Shown: positions 33,704-46,100, counted from the first letter of the stretch. The stretch is DNA of 64,000 nucleotides from Argyresthia goedartella (GCA_949825045.1 OX463820.1:13342501-13406500), one strand, 5' to 3'. Program-made: numbers and translations. The notes: generated from the letters alone by a model not told the origin.

Positions 33704-34716
33704 CTGGAAAGACGGACAACGAATTATTGAGGATGGAAAAACAAAGAACTGGTCCTGGTTTAATTACTGGCCCATAAAACCGTGGGAACCTGAGTACGGA
33801 CCCTGATTTATAGTCTAATTTATATGGGAACTGAGGTGGCGCGCTCGCTCCGGACCGGAGGCGTTCGAGAATTAATATAAATAAATTATGAGGAGTTTCG
33901 ATTCTATTTACAATGAAGTGTCCGCGCGGTGACAGCTCCGGGTCGGGGCGGCTACTGCAGCGCCGCCGCCGGCAGCCGCGGGACGTCGTCATTAATAAAT
34001 ATGGCCCACTTGTCCTGCCTGGGCGTCGACAAAAACTACCAATTAAGCTTCTGTAAGACTACATTTACAGACTTATCAGCAGCCAGCAATTCCAGCCACT
34101 TTTGGTAATGGTGGCTTGCACCACTCATGACGACAGTTTACTACTTCACTAATGGTAGGTAGATATTCGAGATATAATGAATGTGTGACTTTGGCAATCA
34201 TCACACCAAGCTCAAACTTTGTAGCACCCTCATATACAACATAAATAACATATATTTTGAAGCAAAACAATCGTAGTCAAGCTGTAGCTGGTCGCATCAC
34301 ACGAGAGTCTGACAAAGGCATAAATCCGCGGTCCCCGACAGTAGGTACGAAATGTTAATCCGCGCTCCGTTGTTCATTTGGGGCTCAATAAAGGTGAGTA
34401 CAGACGTACATCCGACCGGATATTTCACCCTAATACGGGACACAAAGGCCTAATAAAAAAGACCCATTGTGTGGGAATGATATAAAACGGGATCGGGACA
34501 TTGGTCCCGCGGGGTAAGGGGTGAAGGGCGCGCGCGGGGGGGACTCGACCACGCCCTTTACATTGTGATTGGCGCAGCTGTCGCGGTGCTGTGTGCTTCG
34601 GCCCTCACGGCTCCTGATTTAAATCCAAACCTATGAGAAACTTGAAATCGCGCAGGATTAGAAAACGAAATAATTCCGGGAAAATTAGGGATTTGGAGAC
34701 ACGGGAAAAATTACGT
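33704..34716 (-). other. Intron of the Sp gene, with GC-rich patches
   Basis: Begins with the acceptor pyrimidine tract at 33706-33730. GC-rich patches at 33835-34000 and 34495-34600 (with GATTGGCGC, a reverse CCAAT box, near 34567) could be regulatory or an alternative promoter. No upstream coding exon was recognised. Confidence 0.5.
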
Positions 34717-34789
34717 CCTGGCCACGGGTCATTCGCCATAGCGAATATTGGCGCGGTGCTTGATCATGCGCGAATGTCCCGTGGCCAGG
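34717..34789. repeat. Inverted repeat upstream of the Sp exon
   Basis: Arms CCTGGCCACGGGTCATTCGC (34717-34736) and GCGAATGTCCCGTGGCCAGG (34770-34789) pair with one mismatch around a 33-bp loop that itself contains GCGAATATTGGCGC. Confidence 0.85.
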
Positions 34790-34895
34790 CTTACCAACGT
34801 AACTTTACCTTAGGTAACGTAAGGGGATGTGGAACAGTTCATTATCAGAACTTTCGCGTTCTTTCTTAGTTTAATTCTAATTGGGAAATAATAAA

Positions 34896-35115
34896 ACGAC
34901 CCAATAAAAAACTATTGAGCGAATGACCATGAACAACGGAATTTCCTGAAATGGGCGAATAAAATACTGAATTGCACGACAAAATTACTGACTTGCGCTA
35001 CTAAATCACTAAATGATTGAACCACCGCTTATTGGTCAGGGAAGGTGAAGAATAAAGGGGGTGAGCGAAGCGAAGCCCGCTTTATCCTTATGTGTCAGGT
35101 TGAACAGTTAGAACA
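34896..35115 (+). mobile_element. MITE-like element with stem-loop core (family with GAGCGAATGACC)
   Basis: The left part (AAAAACTATTGAGCGAATGA, CCATGAACAACGGAA) matches 56078-56180, which lacks a core. The cassette at 35047-35090 is partly degraded (GAAGAATAAAGGGGG opposite CCCGCTTTATCCTTA). It is followed by CAGGTTGAAC and AGAACAACAAAAG, as in family B. Confidence 0.65.
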
Positions 35116-35530
35116 ACAAAAGCCAAAGCCCGTTCTTATGTTACTCGAATTAAGGTTTTCAAGATCCTGTTGTTAGATTTCTAGTCCCGAAATTCATTAA
35201 TGTTGTCAAACAAAACCAGTATTTCTAGTCGCGCTCTTTTTGTCGCAATTCCGTAACGTCAAAACCAGTATTTTTGCCAAGTAAAGCTGCAGTTACAGTA
35301 TTGCGTTTAAATTTAGCTTTAAAGCTATGGCATCATCCGGTTTCCGATGCTTAGAAGAAGTTCCATGGCTTGATGAGGATTATGCCGGCATCATGGGTCA
35401 CATGACTTTTTTAAAATAAAGCCATGATGACTTTGAATATCAGAAGAAACTCAGATGACTTACAGAATACACTGGATTGGGTAGCGCGCTTTTATGATAA
35501 ATTTTTAGCGACGAATGTGATATATGTTCT

Positions 35531-35843
35531 TATGTCACCGTCGATAAAACTATCGATAAATTGTAAACCGTACCAACTGCTTATAATGTAACGTGTTAGT
35601 TTATAATCAAACCGTGAAACGGTGAACTGGTTTAAATTTGAATTACCACGGTGACGTGGCAGGTCAGGGTAGTTAAAGGCTAACGAATCGGATCCCCTTT
35701 TATCCTTCGTGTTAGGTTGATATGTAAGAACAAAACAAACATAAATTTTAAAGCCTGCCGCAGTCTATTTTTCCAATTAGTCGATAGTTAACAAACTCAC
35801 GCCTTAGTTTATAAACTAACGGTTTTCACAATATAACGATGAA
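35531..35843 (+). mobile_element. MITE family A, copy 3 (core lost)
   Basis: Left end TTATGTCACCGTCGATAAAA and right part AGTTTATAAACTAACGGTTT match family A. The stem-loop is mostly gone, but CCTTTTATCCTTCGTGTTAG and TATGTAAGAACAAAACAAAC remain. Confidence 0.75.
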
Positions 35844-36337
35844 TAACACCAAGTAAACTAGCAAAGTTCGGCTTAGCATAGGCAGAACCTTTACATCATG
35901 CAGAGAATTCCCATAGTATAGAAACAGAAATAATGCGGCCGTTCCACTATCGACGCTTCTGATCTACGGAGGCGAGCTGTAAGTATGGCTGCGCTCTCAA
36001 TTAACCCCACGACAATTACAATTACCATAAAAAAATACTAAAACACAATCAAATTGCCGCAGCGAGTGTATGCCCCAACCAATCCCGACGCTATGTATAA
36101 ATGACTGCGCTCACTCCGATTGAGAGTCGGGGAAAACGCAAGGTTCAGGGAAATACCCTAATTCTACATTACTCACTGATACTGAAAATGAGAGCAGAAT
36201 AGCGAACGTGTATATTGTATGAACAAAACAAACAAAACCAATAAAACGCTCCAAGCAGGATAACCAAACAAAATGCAAGATTTCTAAAAAATATCCAAGT
36301 TTTCCGAATAAGAGTCAAGAGGAAGTTGTTTCTAATA

Positions 36338-36451
36338 ACTCGAGAGCTGTGGCTGGACCTGGTGGAGAAAGAATAACTCGAGAGCTGTGGCTGGACCTGG
36401 CGGAGAAAGAAAAACTCGAGAGCTGTGGCTGGACCTGGTGGAGAAAGAAAA
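36338..36451. repeat. 38-bp tandem repeat, three copies
   Basis: Units at 36338, 36376 and 36414 (ACTCGAGAGCTGTGGCTGGA, CCTGGTGGAGAAAGAA) differ at one or two bases. The period is not a multiple of three, so it is not a coding repeat. Confidence 0.9.
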
Positions 36452-36499
36452 ACACCCCGAAGCAGCAGCAGCAGAATTAAATTGTCTTGCTGACTTAAC

Positions 36500-36682
36500 A
36501 TAAACATTTATAAACAGGCAGATACATTGCTTCTGGCCCGACACTAGGATACCCTGTGTCGTGAGAACCAGGAACAGCGGCATCACACACATATAAGCAA
36601 CCAAGACCTGGGGTTTATTTTTCATTATCCCCAGCCGGGGATCGAACCCGGGATCTCTCGCATGGCAGGCAGAGCTACCAGT
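36500..36682 (-). mobile_element. SINE family B, copy 4
   Basis: The minus-strand copy carries the B box GGGTTCGATCCCCGGCTGGGG and the body GGTTCTCACGACACAGGGTA. Its tail AACATTTATAAACAGGC lies at the left end, next to the 38-bp tandem repeat. Confidence 0.8.
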
Positions 36683-37379
36683 TACCATTAACAATTATCC
36701 TTCATAAGATCCCATGGACGTTCTCGATAGTATAAGTGAATAGAAGCGCCGCGTCGAAGTTGGCAAAAAGAAACCTTGTATCACGTCGACGGACGGACAG
36801 CTTGAATGAATACCGGTGGTGGCCGTTGTCTGAAGTCATAATTACCCTAGGCATAAATATGGTAGATATAATGCTCCATTTGGACCGTCTCTGGTCGAAA
36901 CGGAGTGATACTCTGTAATTGGTGCGCGCGCGGCGATTGAAACAAAGCGTAGATGGCGCCTCGGTGCCCGACAACGTGGCGCCGCCGCACCACAATGTTG
37001 ATGGCCTTTTCCTTGTCAAAAATGACGAAGATCTTTTGTTATAAAAAATAAAATAAGATTACCTAATGCGGGCACAAAATTATGGTAGAGGTCAGGTAGC
37101 GGCGGCCTCAAAAGGGATTGACTGCAGTGAAAGTAGCCGAGTAGGGTCTTACTTATTACGAAAGGATGTTCCATTATCATAATTAATTAAGTTTGATAGA
37201 TAGCTGACTATTTATTTATATAATATCTTCTTAATTCTTATATTGTAACAGATAAATGTAGTATATTTCACTTTGTATTATAGGTATAGCACTGCAGAGA
37301 AGTGTCAGATAGTTTTCGTGGTTATATACTTTAGCTACCTCTATACTCGATACATTAGTTTGCTTACAAAACCTAAAAT
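36683..37379. other. No gene recognised
   Basis: Two facing short frames at 36702-37019 have no recognisable domain. Confidence 0.5.
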
Positions 37380-38012
37380 GTTTATCTACACACGTATCAT
37401 AAACCCTTCTTACTGCGTCCAAAAACGCATGTTACGACCACCATAATGATATACTACTTGGTAAAAACTCATTTCTTACATTATGATGACCATAAGTCCA
37501 TAAGTATACATATCCTCGCCTTCGGCTCGTTTCATAAACCCACACTCGAGTTTTAATGACCTTATGTATCAGTCACATAATAGTAGTTTATGTGACTGCT
37601 ACATAATGGAGGGCATTAATACTCGAGAGTGTGTCCGAAGGCGAGTTTCATAATAATATAACTCGAGAGATTTAATGCCTAATTATGTACAGTTACATAC
37701 ACTAGTTTATCTATATACATATCATAAGCTCTCTTTGATGTCTTGAGGAACCGCATGTTCGACCGGCATTGTGGCATTGATCATTGCTCTGCAGTTGTTT
37801 AGCTTGTTCTGTAGTACCAACTTCACAGACAAACTAGCTGCACGCAGGCGGGCGTCGGCGTTCGAAATTTGAATGTCATAATATGTAGAAAAATTACACA
37901 TTATGGTCATAATAAGAAATGAGTTTTTTCCAAGTAGTTTAACATTATGCTGATCGTAACGCGCGGTTTTTGGACGCAGTAAAGAGGGTTTATGATACGT
38001 GTGTAGATAAAC
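37380..38012. mobile_element. Unclassified element with about 105-bp terminal inverted repeats and inner palindrome
   Basis: Left end GTTTATCTACACACGTATCA and right end (reverse complement) GTTTATCTACACACGTATCA are the same, and similarity continues through ACTGCGTCCAAAAA and ACTCATTTCTTA for about 105 bp. Nested inside are CTCGCCTTCGG (37505) facing CCGAAGGCGAG (about 37637), and TCAGTCACATAA facing TTATGTGACTG (37569-37600). A 62-codon minus frame (37722-37910) lies between but matches nothing I know. Fold-back or MITE-like; family unknown. Confidence 0.7.
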
Positions 38013-38354
38013 TACTATTATGCTTCAGGTATTGTACATAAAGTTGAACTGTTTTATATATTGTGAGTACCTTAATAAAAGTCGCTTTACCACAACGATG
38101 ACAAACAGTGAATGAGCCACACTAGAGATCTCCACTTTAATAACCCGCGAGACGGCCATCGGGCATTATGAATGAAATTACTGTCCGTCCGTAAGAGGCA
38201 GAGGAGTTTTTGTTGCGATGACGCGGCGATGTCCGCCGACCCGAAGCCTAATAGCCCCCCCCCACTCCGGCACTACATTGTCTGAGTCTATTTTTATATC
38301 TTCGACCCGTCGCGTCGCCGTAGAATATCGGTAATAAATCTCATTGTACTTTTT

Positions 38355-38790
38355 GGGTTCCGTACCTCAAAAAGAGGAATTATTATTACATATAGGATCA
38401 CTTATGTGGTCCGTCCGTCCGTCCGTTGGTCTGTCACAGGCACTTTTCCCAGGAACTATAAGAGATAGTCTTGAAATCCTCTGCAAAATACTTATCCTGA
38501 TAACCGCAACATAATTCAAAGAAACAAAGAAAAAATTTGCGTAAAAAAATTGGAGGTAGTAAAATGACCAAAGAAAAAAAAATGCCCGTAATAGGTCATG
38601 TAGGGTATTTTTGAAAAAGGCTCTTTATAAACTTTTAAAAAATATTTATTTTTTATTTTAGTTTTGATAACTTCAGAAGTTATGATCAAAAAAGTGCAAA
38701 AAAAAGAAAAATTGTAAACAACATTTTGGTATGTAAATCGAAACATATCACTCCACACCATCCCTACCATCGTAGGATGGTACAGGTCGG
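38355..38790. mobile_element. Interspersed repeat (GGTTCCGTACC type), left part
   Basis: Starts TTTTGGGTTCCGTACCTCAA and contains the run GGTCCGTCCGTCCGTCCGTT, both hallmarks of an abundant repeat also seen at 57120-57540. It is interrupted at 38795 by a TTAA-flanked MITE and resumes at 39134-39195 (CTGTATGGAACCCTTCATGC). Confidence 0.7.
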
Positions 38791-38794
38791 TTAA

Positions 38795-39133
38795 CTAAAG
38801 CTGGCACGTTCAACACATTTACACGTTGCGCTTGTGTAGTGTCTGTGAATAAGCGCGCGGCGTGACGTTGCACTGCATGAGCATCAATAACAGTCTGTCG
38901 GTATCTCTCGCGCGCGGTCAAACTTATGAGTATGAACGAGGCAGTTATTGTTTTGCTTTTGTTACTGCTTATAAATAAAGAGTAAAATTTTTTGCATTCG
39001 AGTCACGTGTCACTCGATGCTCGACATTGTGCTTGTTTACCTATTCCGTGGTTATAATAAAACCATTCATTTTTTAAACATACTGTTTAGTGAAATTGCA
39101 TTAGTTTGAGTACTGTAAACGTGCCAGCTTTCG
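38795..39133. mobile_element. TTAA-flanked MITE (piggyBac-like), nested
   Basis: 339-bp element flanked by TTAA (38791-38794 and 39134-39137). Ends CTAAAGCTGGCACGTT and, inverted, CGAAAGCTGGCACGTT: 14 of 14 inner bases match and one outer base differs. TTAA duplication is typical of piggyBac-type transposition. No coding capacity. Removing it rejoins the host repeat. Confidence 0.8.
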
Positions 39134-39693
39134 TTAACTGGCCTGTATGGAACCCTTCATGCGCGAGTGCGACTCGAACTTGACCCCTTTTTTATAGTAG
39201 CAACCGTAAACGAAGGCGACTGAGGTACAAATGCGCTTATACGATGTGAAATGTGAAAGTTGATTATAATTTACCAACACTTAACAAGCCCGATGTTTGT
39301 CGAAATCATACCCAAAATTATGACGATCTGAGCAATAAATTATAATAAGATAACACGCACATTTCCCACAAGCCAAGATTAAATAATTGAAAATTATGAT
39401 CGAAAATTACGATCACCTAAAATGAATATTCAAGTGCGTCAGCTCTAACCTGCTATTAAGATGATCGTGAAGCCGTTACCGAGAAAATTGTATTTCATAA
39501 AACTCATAACTATACTTATGACCTAATATTTTTTCGACAACAGGTTATTGGTCGAAATGAGCCGCTTATAAGAAGGTTAACGATTCAATCTAAAATGCTG
39601 TTACACCGGAATTTTCAAATCGCCATGCGTCTTTTAAAATTAACACTAGCAAAACAAAATGTGTTGAAGATATAGCTAGAATAAAATTACTGA

Positions 39694-40113
39694 GCTCTGG
39701 CTCTGAGACGTGGTGCTTCACAAAAGGACTTTTTCAGAGGCTCAATGTCGCGCAGCGAGCTATGGAAAGGGCTATGCTTGGTATTTCTCTACGAGATCGA
39801 GTCAGAAATGAGGAGATCCGTAGAAGAACCAAAGTTGCTGACATAGCCCGTAGGATAAGCAAGCTGAAGTGGCAATGGGCAGGCCACATAGCGCGAAGAT
39901 CGGATGGCCGATGGGGCAAAAAGGTCCTTGAATGGAGACCACGTACTGGCAAGCGCAGTGTGGGTCGGCCACCTACGAGATGGACCGACGACCTGGTGAG
40001 GATCGCTGGATCTCGTTGGATGCAGGTGGCTACGGACCGGTCACGCTGGAGTGCGATTGGAGAGGCCTATGTTCAGCAATGGACATTAACAGGCTGAAAT
40101 GATGATGATGATG
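39694..40113 (+). mobile_element. RTE-clade LINE, 5'-truncated copy with intact C-terminal frame
   Basis: 420-bp insertion flanked by the 11-bp target duplication AAAATTACTGA (39683-39693 and 40114-40124). The open frame to TGA at 40095-40097 gives the RTE C-terminal domain: RAMERAMLGISLRDRVR, KLKWQWAGHIARR, GRPPTRWTDDL. It is followed by the (ATG)n-type tail. Nearly identical to 52845-53154, so the family was active recently. No RT domain is left. Confidence 0.93.
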
Positions 40114-40191
40114 AAAATTACTGAAACATAAGTCAGCTGTTCATACAGCAGTATAAACCTAGCTAGATTTCAGTTGGCAACAGATAGATTT

Positions 40192-40444
40192 GACGACCCG
40201 AATGGCCGAGTCGGCAGTGACCCTGCCTACGAAGCCAAGGGTCCCGGGTTCGAGTCTCGGTGGGGGCAAATATTTGTTTGATGAGAACGGATGTTTGTAC
40301 CCCAGTCATGGTTGTTTATCTATCTAAGTATAATATTTATCTATATAAGTATGTGTATCGTTGTCTAGTACCCAAGATACAGGGAATCCTAGTTTGGGGC
40401 TAGATCAATGTGTGTAAATAGTGTCCAAGGTATTATTATTATTA
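40192..40444 (+). mobile_element. tRNA-derived SINE, family A, copy 2
   Basis: Head GACGACCCGAATGGCCGAGT and B box GGGTTCGAGTCTCGG; body GTTGTCTAGTACCCAAGATA; ends GTGTCCAAGG plus (TTA)n. Full length and the cleanest copy here. Confidence 0.9.
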
Positions 40445-41430
40445 GATACTTGAGACAAATCACCAAATAATACAATTGAAGCAAACTATTGATCGCCGAG
40501 ACTGTCGGGAGCAAATTGCCAACGACTAATTGTGCAATTACGGGATTATCGAGTTAATTTCATACGAAACAGTACACCCTCTGACGACGGTGTCGCGTGG
40601 CGCCCTCTAGGCGACGTCACACCATCCGGTCTATTATAATGCAAAATAATGCCAGAATCGTCAATTTATGCCATATTGTTAGAATTGCTCGGTACTGGAT
40701 TTGGTGTGGATATTTGGTATTGAATTTGGTAAAAGTATGTATAACGTTAGGCTAACGTTATTAGGTTTTGAATTGAAAAATAAATAGAAGACAAGAAGAA
40801 ATAGCTTGGATATTAATACCAAGGTTAATATGTATGGGTACCATCGAACCTAACGATATGTCCATATCAGTGTAAAGCCAGTTTAGTTCGTTAGTTTGAT
40901 GCCTTCAGAGTTCCACATGGTATCCAGCTACTTATGAAAATCCCGATCTAAAACAAAGCGAAGCATATCACATTTCAAAATAATTAACACAGCAGCAAGG
41001 GTTGCATGCCATCTGACACTCCGAGGGTCAAGTGGCAGCATGCTAGTTATAGACTGTGAATTCACATTGTGGCATCATTGACACATTTCACTGAGTTAAC
41101 TAGGCGTAATGAAGAACGAGGCATGCTGTTCGTACAAACTGGATCAGCTAAAGCTCCTTTAACACGCGAGCAGAGCGGTCAGAACAATGTTATGCACAAA
41201 TCGATTAAGGATTAAATGAAAGATAATGAGCACGGGGCGCATTATTTCCACATTAAGCCTCATTCACACTAAAATGACGGGCGCGTAGTGTGAAAATCGT
41301 CGACCGCAAGCCGTCCACTGCACGTCCGGTGGCGTTCGTACGCGTCATTAGACATTGCTAGCATACGTGGTTACCAGGACATTCTCAATTTGGTCGCATT
41401 TCATAATTTTCTTTGGGAAATATTAAGCTG
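40445..41430. other. No gene recognised
   Basis: Non-coding sequence with no supported repeat or frame. Confidence 0.5.
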
Positions 41431-41676
41431 CCCATCAAAAATACTGATTTGCACAACAAATATCAGGGCAAAATGCTGCGGTAGCTTAGGTGAAGGGTAA
41501 AGGGGGTGAGCGAAGCGAAGCCCCCTTTATCCTTCGTGTTAGCTTGAACATGCAAGAACAACAAAAAAATACTTAAAACATAAACTTGAGTACACATAAA
41601 ATATTTAAAACATAAAAAGTATTTTTGCTGATCCTTTTTTGCTGTGCAAATCAGTATTTTTGATGAAATACTAGCC
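41431..41676 (+). mobile_element. MITE family B, copy 2, best-preserved stem-loop core
   Basis: Left end CCCATCAAAAATACTGATTT and right end AAATCAGTATTTTTGATG are inverted copies. Cassette at 41492-41535: arm GAAGGGTAAAGGGGG, loop TGAGCGAAGCGAAG, arm CCCCCTTTATCCTTC (15 pairs with one G-T). It is preceded by CTGCGGTAGCTTAGGT and followed by GTGTTAGCTTGAACATG. Confidence 0.85.
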
Positions 41677-42646
41677 ATTTTCTTTGTATCATTGGGACAG
41701 TATTTTTATTCGTATGTGTGAACATGAATGTATGCATTTGATCAGTTTATTGATTGAATAATTTTAGTCAAATGCGCTTTTTATGTCGATATTTAAATTT
41801 TAAAAATCTTGTTTTAAGTAACATCTCAAACTCAGGATTGAATAAATACATTTAGAAACTTAACATGCAACAAACACAAGGGTGGATGAAACCACAAATG
41901 TAGGCATCTGTCCACAATATTTGAGTTCCATTACACCGGTTTGGGGCCAGGTCCTCGGATATTCCCTAAAACGGTTCCGCTCTGTCGAGGCGAGAAACCT
42001 CCCTAGTTATAGCCATTAGGACTCCACGCCGCACATGGCTCACTGGTCTCCTCAAATTTAACCGAAACAAATTATTTATTTAGAGGGAATTGCCGGCGTC
42101 GTGTTGTGTGACGTGGCGGGGCGGTCAGTGATATGTCAGTGGTTGCAGCTACGATAGTAAAATATTATAAGTCACGCAGAAAATCCATCAAGGATTAACA
42201 AGAAGAGACCTTAAGAACTTATGTTAAATCTAACTAATTTATCCCAATGTTCTCGACTTCTGAATACCAAAACAGTAGGAAAATCATACATCATTGTCAT
42301 AATAATAATAATCTTTTATTGTACAAAATCCTTTATTGGAAAATATTAAATGAACAGTATGCAAAGGTGAGCTTATTTCTAAAAAGAAATTTCTTACAGC
42401 TAACCTGTGAAGAAAGGAGAAAAATAAAAGAGAGGTAGTCCTAGTGAACAATTAAGAGTTAAAAGAAATAAATAAAATCAATATACTGCCAGATAAATCT
42501 CAATACATCCTACATAATTACTATAAAATAAATAAATAGAATACCATAAATACATAGGTACATATAAATACTATGAGATACCCACTATGCGGAAGAGAGG
42601 AGATGCTGTTTCAATTTTTCTTGAAAGTGAACAAGGATTTGCAATC

Positions 42647-43124
42647 GCCTTGAACTACGAAACTAGTAAGAAGAAAGTTGGTCTACGCATATACACCTGG
42701 AAAGATTATATTAAATACTACGGACAGAATCTTAGCTACTGGATGACAAAGGCACACAATAGGGATGAAGTTAGGGTCGCCTCAAAATAAATATACCAGG
42801 TTTCGGAAAAAGACATCGAAACTGAAAGCACTTCGGACAACCCAGCAGAACAGAATCCAGACAATCAACCAACACTACATGACACAGAAGATGAGGAAAC
42901 ATGAAGATTTTTTCTGCTCTCCCATCACATATCCTCCCCTGTCCAAACTTCCTATATTGGCTAAAGGTTGCATTAATCGGTCGATTCTGTTCAGAATCCT
43001 CTCCTATCACATTGAGCAGGTCATTCCCCCCCCCTCAAAAAACGTGCCCTCTGGTATGCCGGCCATTTGACCGGATTAGGTATAATCCTGGCTGGAGTGG
43101 TACAATTCGTTCGTTCATTCGTTC
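42647..43124 (+). mobile_element. Possible insertion flanked by a 24-bp direct repeat
   Basis: The 24 bases starting GAAAGTGAACAAGGATTTG occur exactly at 42623-42646 and 43125-43148. The 478 bp between end in TTCGTTCGTTCATTCGTTC, a tail-like simple repeat. This pattern fits a LINE-mobilised insertion with a long target duplication. The inner frames are not recognisable, so the inserted family is unknown. Confidence 0.5.
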
Positions 43125-43148
43125 GAAAGTGAACAAGGATTTGCAATC

Positions 43149-46100
43149 CCTAATAGCGCAAGGAAGTGCATAGTATATAGGCGCAGAAAAGTGAAGTCAG
43201 TTTGTCACATTCAATATTGATTTTCTCACGACATTCCCTATCCGTCTCCCAAAATGATTAGCCCCATAAATCTTCTAAAGGCTTGTAGTCCCGAATGATT
43301 CGTAATTTGAGCATTAAGGTTGATACGTCGATGAAATTGTGTGGTAATGTGTTAAGACATGGACCGGTGGTCGCCCACTCGCCTGACTTCTACATGTAGC
43401 CTGAGGGTATGAGCCGGTGGACAGAGCAGGAAAGGCTATCTATCGCTTGGGATATCTCGAGCACGATTTTGAGGTTACGTATCTCGAATTTTCGAGATCA
43501 TTTTGAAGTTTCTTAACGAAATCGGGATTTAAGTCAAGGATAATCTTCTATGCGGCCTGAAATCTGTCTGAAGGGGGTAAATCTCAAGCTGAATAAAAAG
43601 TGGCCAGTGAACCACGTGACAATTTATTTTTATAGTTTTTCTTACTGTCCCTTCCGCGTGATTTTTGGTTGTCGATATGTGTCTTATGTTGGACTCAGAA
43701 ATAATTTATTTGGCAATTACACATTGGATTATGGGGATAATGGGATTGTTTTTGTTGCTGTTTTTCAACTTTCAACCGTCAAAATTCGACTGTAACAAAA
43801 ACCAATATTTTGCGTGTCGGAATTCATTCTGAGGTCTCAAAGTGACGGCCGACCTTCACCGACTGGGTCCAAAATAATAGGTGCACCAATTGGAGGAACC
43901 AGTTTTCAGCTGGATACAAAAACGAGCCGCGACCAACGAATGGAGAAGACTAACTATAACTACACAACTTGGGATAACTTCGCCTCACGCTTTGTAAAAG
44001 ACACCGCATCATGCGATTTGTTTTTTCACTTGTATCTTTTTTTGCTGATTGTACACAAAAAAGGTTTAAAAGGATCATTCATGATATGAAAATTATACTC
44101 TGCATGCAATTTTAATAAGTCAATGGAGTTAGTTAATCAAATTATAGTTTTTCAAATTAGTATTGATGCTGGTGCTTAAGTACAAGGCCTTGGTATCATA
44201 GTCAACCAGCCTGTGCTTGAAGTCCAAAGGTAGCGTAAAGTTCAAGGCAGAATAATTCGCTTGCTGAGTGCATGTTGGCTGTGTTGGCAGGGTTGCGTGT
44301 CCCCCGTCATTCTCCGCGCACAGATCACTCTTGTCTCGGCAGACAGTTCCGAGAACACGTCGTTAAATTCACGTATTTTTGGTAGCAACTTAATGGCAGT
44401 AATTTCCACAAAAATCATTATAATCAGCCCCATTTATAGTATAGTAATAAACAAATAAAATGGTTTGAGTGCATTGCTGCAGGGCATGCGAGATCGACTC
44501 TATTACGAAGTAATATTCGACTGGCTGTCTGTCTTTCAGTTAGATTGGAAAATTGTTCAACACTACAAAAGCATGTCGTTTTACTCAACGTGGGTAATTA
44601 GCCTCAAGTTGAATTCAGCAGAAATGCTGCCAATTGATAAATAGAATCAAGAAATAGCAGCAGTAGTATATACGTGTAATTGCAGAGCGATGGAACTGCA
44701 ACATGCCAATCATATCACATCGAGAATATCAACGAGACGTCAATAGCACGTCGACGCGGATCAATTAGTTGACATTTCATTTGATACAAAACCTTCCGCG
44801 CCACCTATAATAGCGAGAAACTACGAGCGGATGTGGCTTGGTAATTTTCTTCGACTTCTGTTTCACATTTTTTACATTTGACTAATTGAACAGCGTACGA
44901 TATTAATTGCTGAGAAAATTACCGCCCCGAGCCCCTGGGGCCTAAACCACAAAGAGTCTACGCGCACACAGGGAACACAGCACAGCTAGCACACATAAAA
45001 ACGGACAATTATTATGCGCTCAAGCCTTTATTCCCTTTCCAATTACACCCATGAGAGCACGTATGCTGGCTGTGTATTTGCTATTTAGTATTCCAAACAT
45101 TACTCTAACAAATAACGCGAACCATCGCTACCTTACGATCGATCAGTACAAAATATTCCTGCGAGTGATTAGGATCTTGAACATAGAACTTCACATAGGA
45201 TAAAGAAATTGATTTCGTAGAATCAATTAATGATTTGAACAATCTACATATATTACGGTCTGGTGCATTGACCGAAAATATCAATGCACTAATAAGCATG
45301 TCCAAAAAACTCGATGAAAACCAAAATAGACGTGAAGATCAGAATATGTTATATAGAACAATGGTAAAGATTAGGCAATAAAACGAAACACAGTAATTAC
45401 CTGGCACGGATAAGAGGTGCGGAACAATCGAGACTGAGGCTGAGCCGACGATTACAAGGCAAGTGCTCCAATCGTCACGTAGTTACACCGCGGCGAAAGC
45501 ACAAAGCGTGTAACAATTGAATGCTCACAAAAAGTCCCATAATTCAATTTGCATCTAGCTAGATGAATGTAATCGGCGCCAGCGCACTGTAACAACAAGA
45601 AGTGTGGGTACGAGCGCAGTGGAGCCGCGGGCGGGGCGCGGCCTGAGAACAGCTTTCGCCACTTCTCAACACTTCTGCGAATCGATTAGATGCCGAGTTT
45701 CTTTCCTCAATCGCGATATCCGCGGGGAAAACATAATTCCTTTTGACTTGTGACTGTTGCAACATCCGAGCTATTGGTAACACAAATAGTGCGGCGATTT
45801 CCTTCCGTTTTCCGGAAGTATTCCGCCCACATCCGTAGGACCTTCGGCGGCCGTCCTTGTCTTCCAAACATAAAAAAGATCTTTTCTAGACAATAATACT
45901 TTTAGGTTTTCTATTTTGTCTATATCGTTGAAATGTCAGCACATATCGTGGCTCGGTGACTCGTGCATTATTATGATAATGCGACTGGAGCGAAGTCGCG
46001 ATGGTATCGGAGCTATCTCGGGCGATGGCACAATTGAATTAACATAGTGCTGTGTCGACCGAGACGGGCGGTCCCGGCCACGCGACCAGCGCTGATAACG

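Noticed and set aside
33444..33992. 182-codon minus frame upstream of the Sp exon
   Set aside because: Out of frame with the Sp protein, crosses the acceptor site and has no domain.
37722..37910. 62-codon frame inside the long inverted-repeat element
   Set aside because: Too short and unlike any transposase that I know; not supported as a gene.
40192..40270. tRNA-like sequence as a functional tRNA gene
   Set aside because: A and B boxes are present, but the sequence continues into a repeated SINE body shared by several copies, so it is a SINE head.
45559..45867. 102-codon minus frame
   Set aside because: No domain or splice-site support; chance frame in GC-richer sequence.
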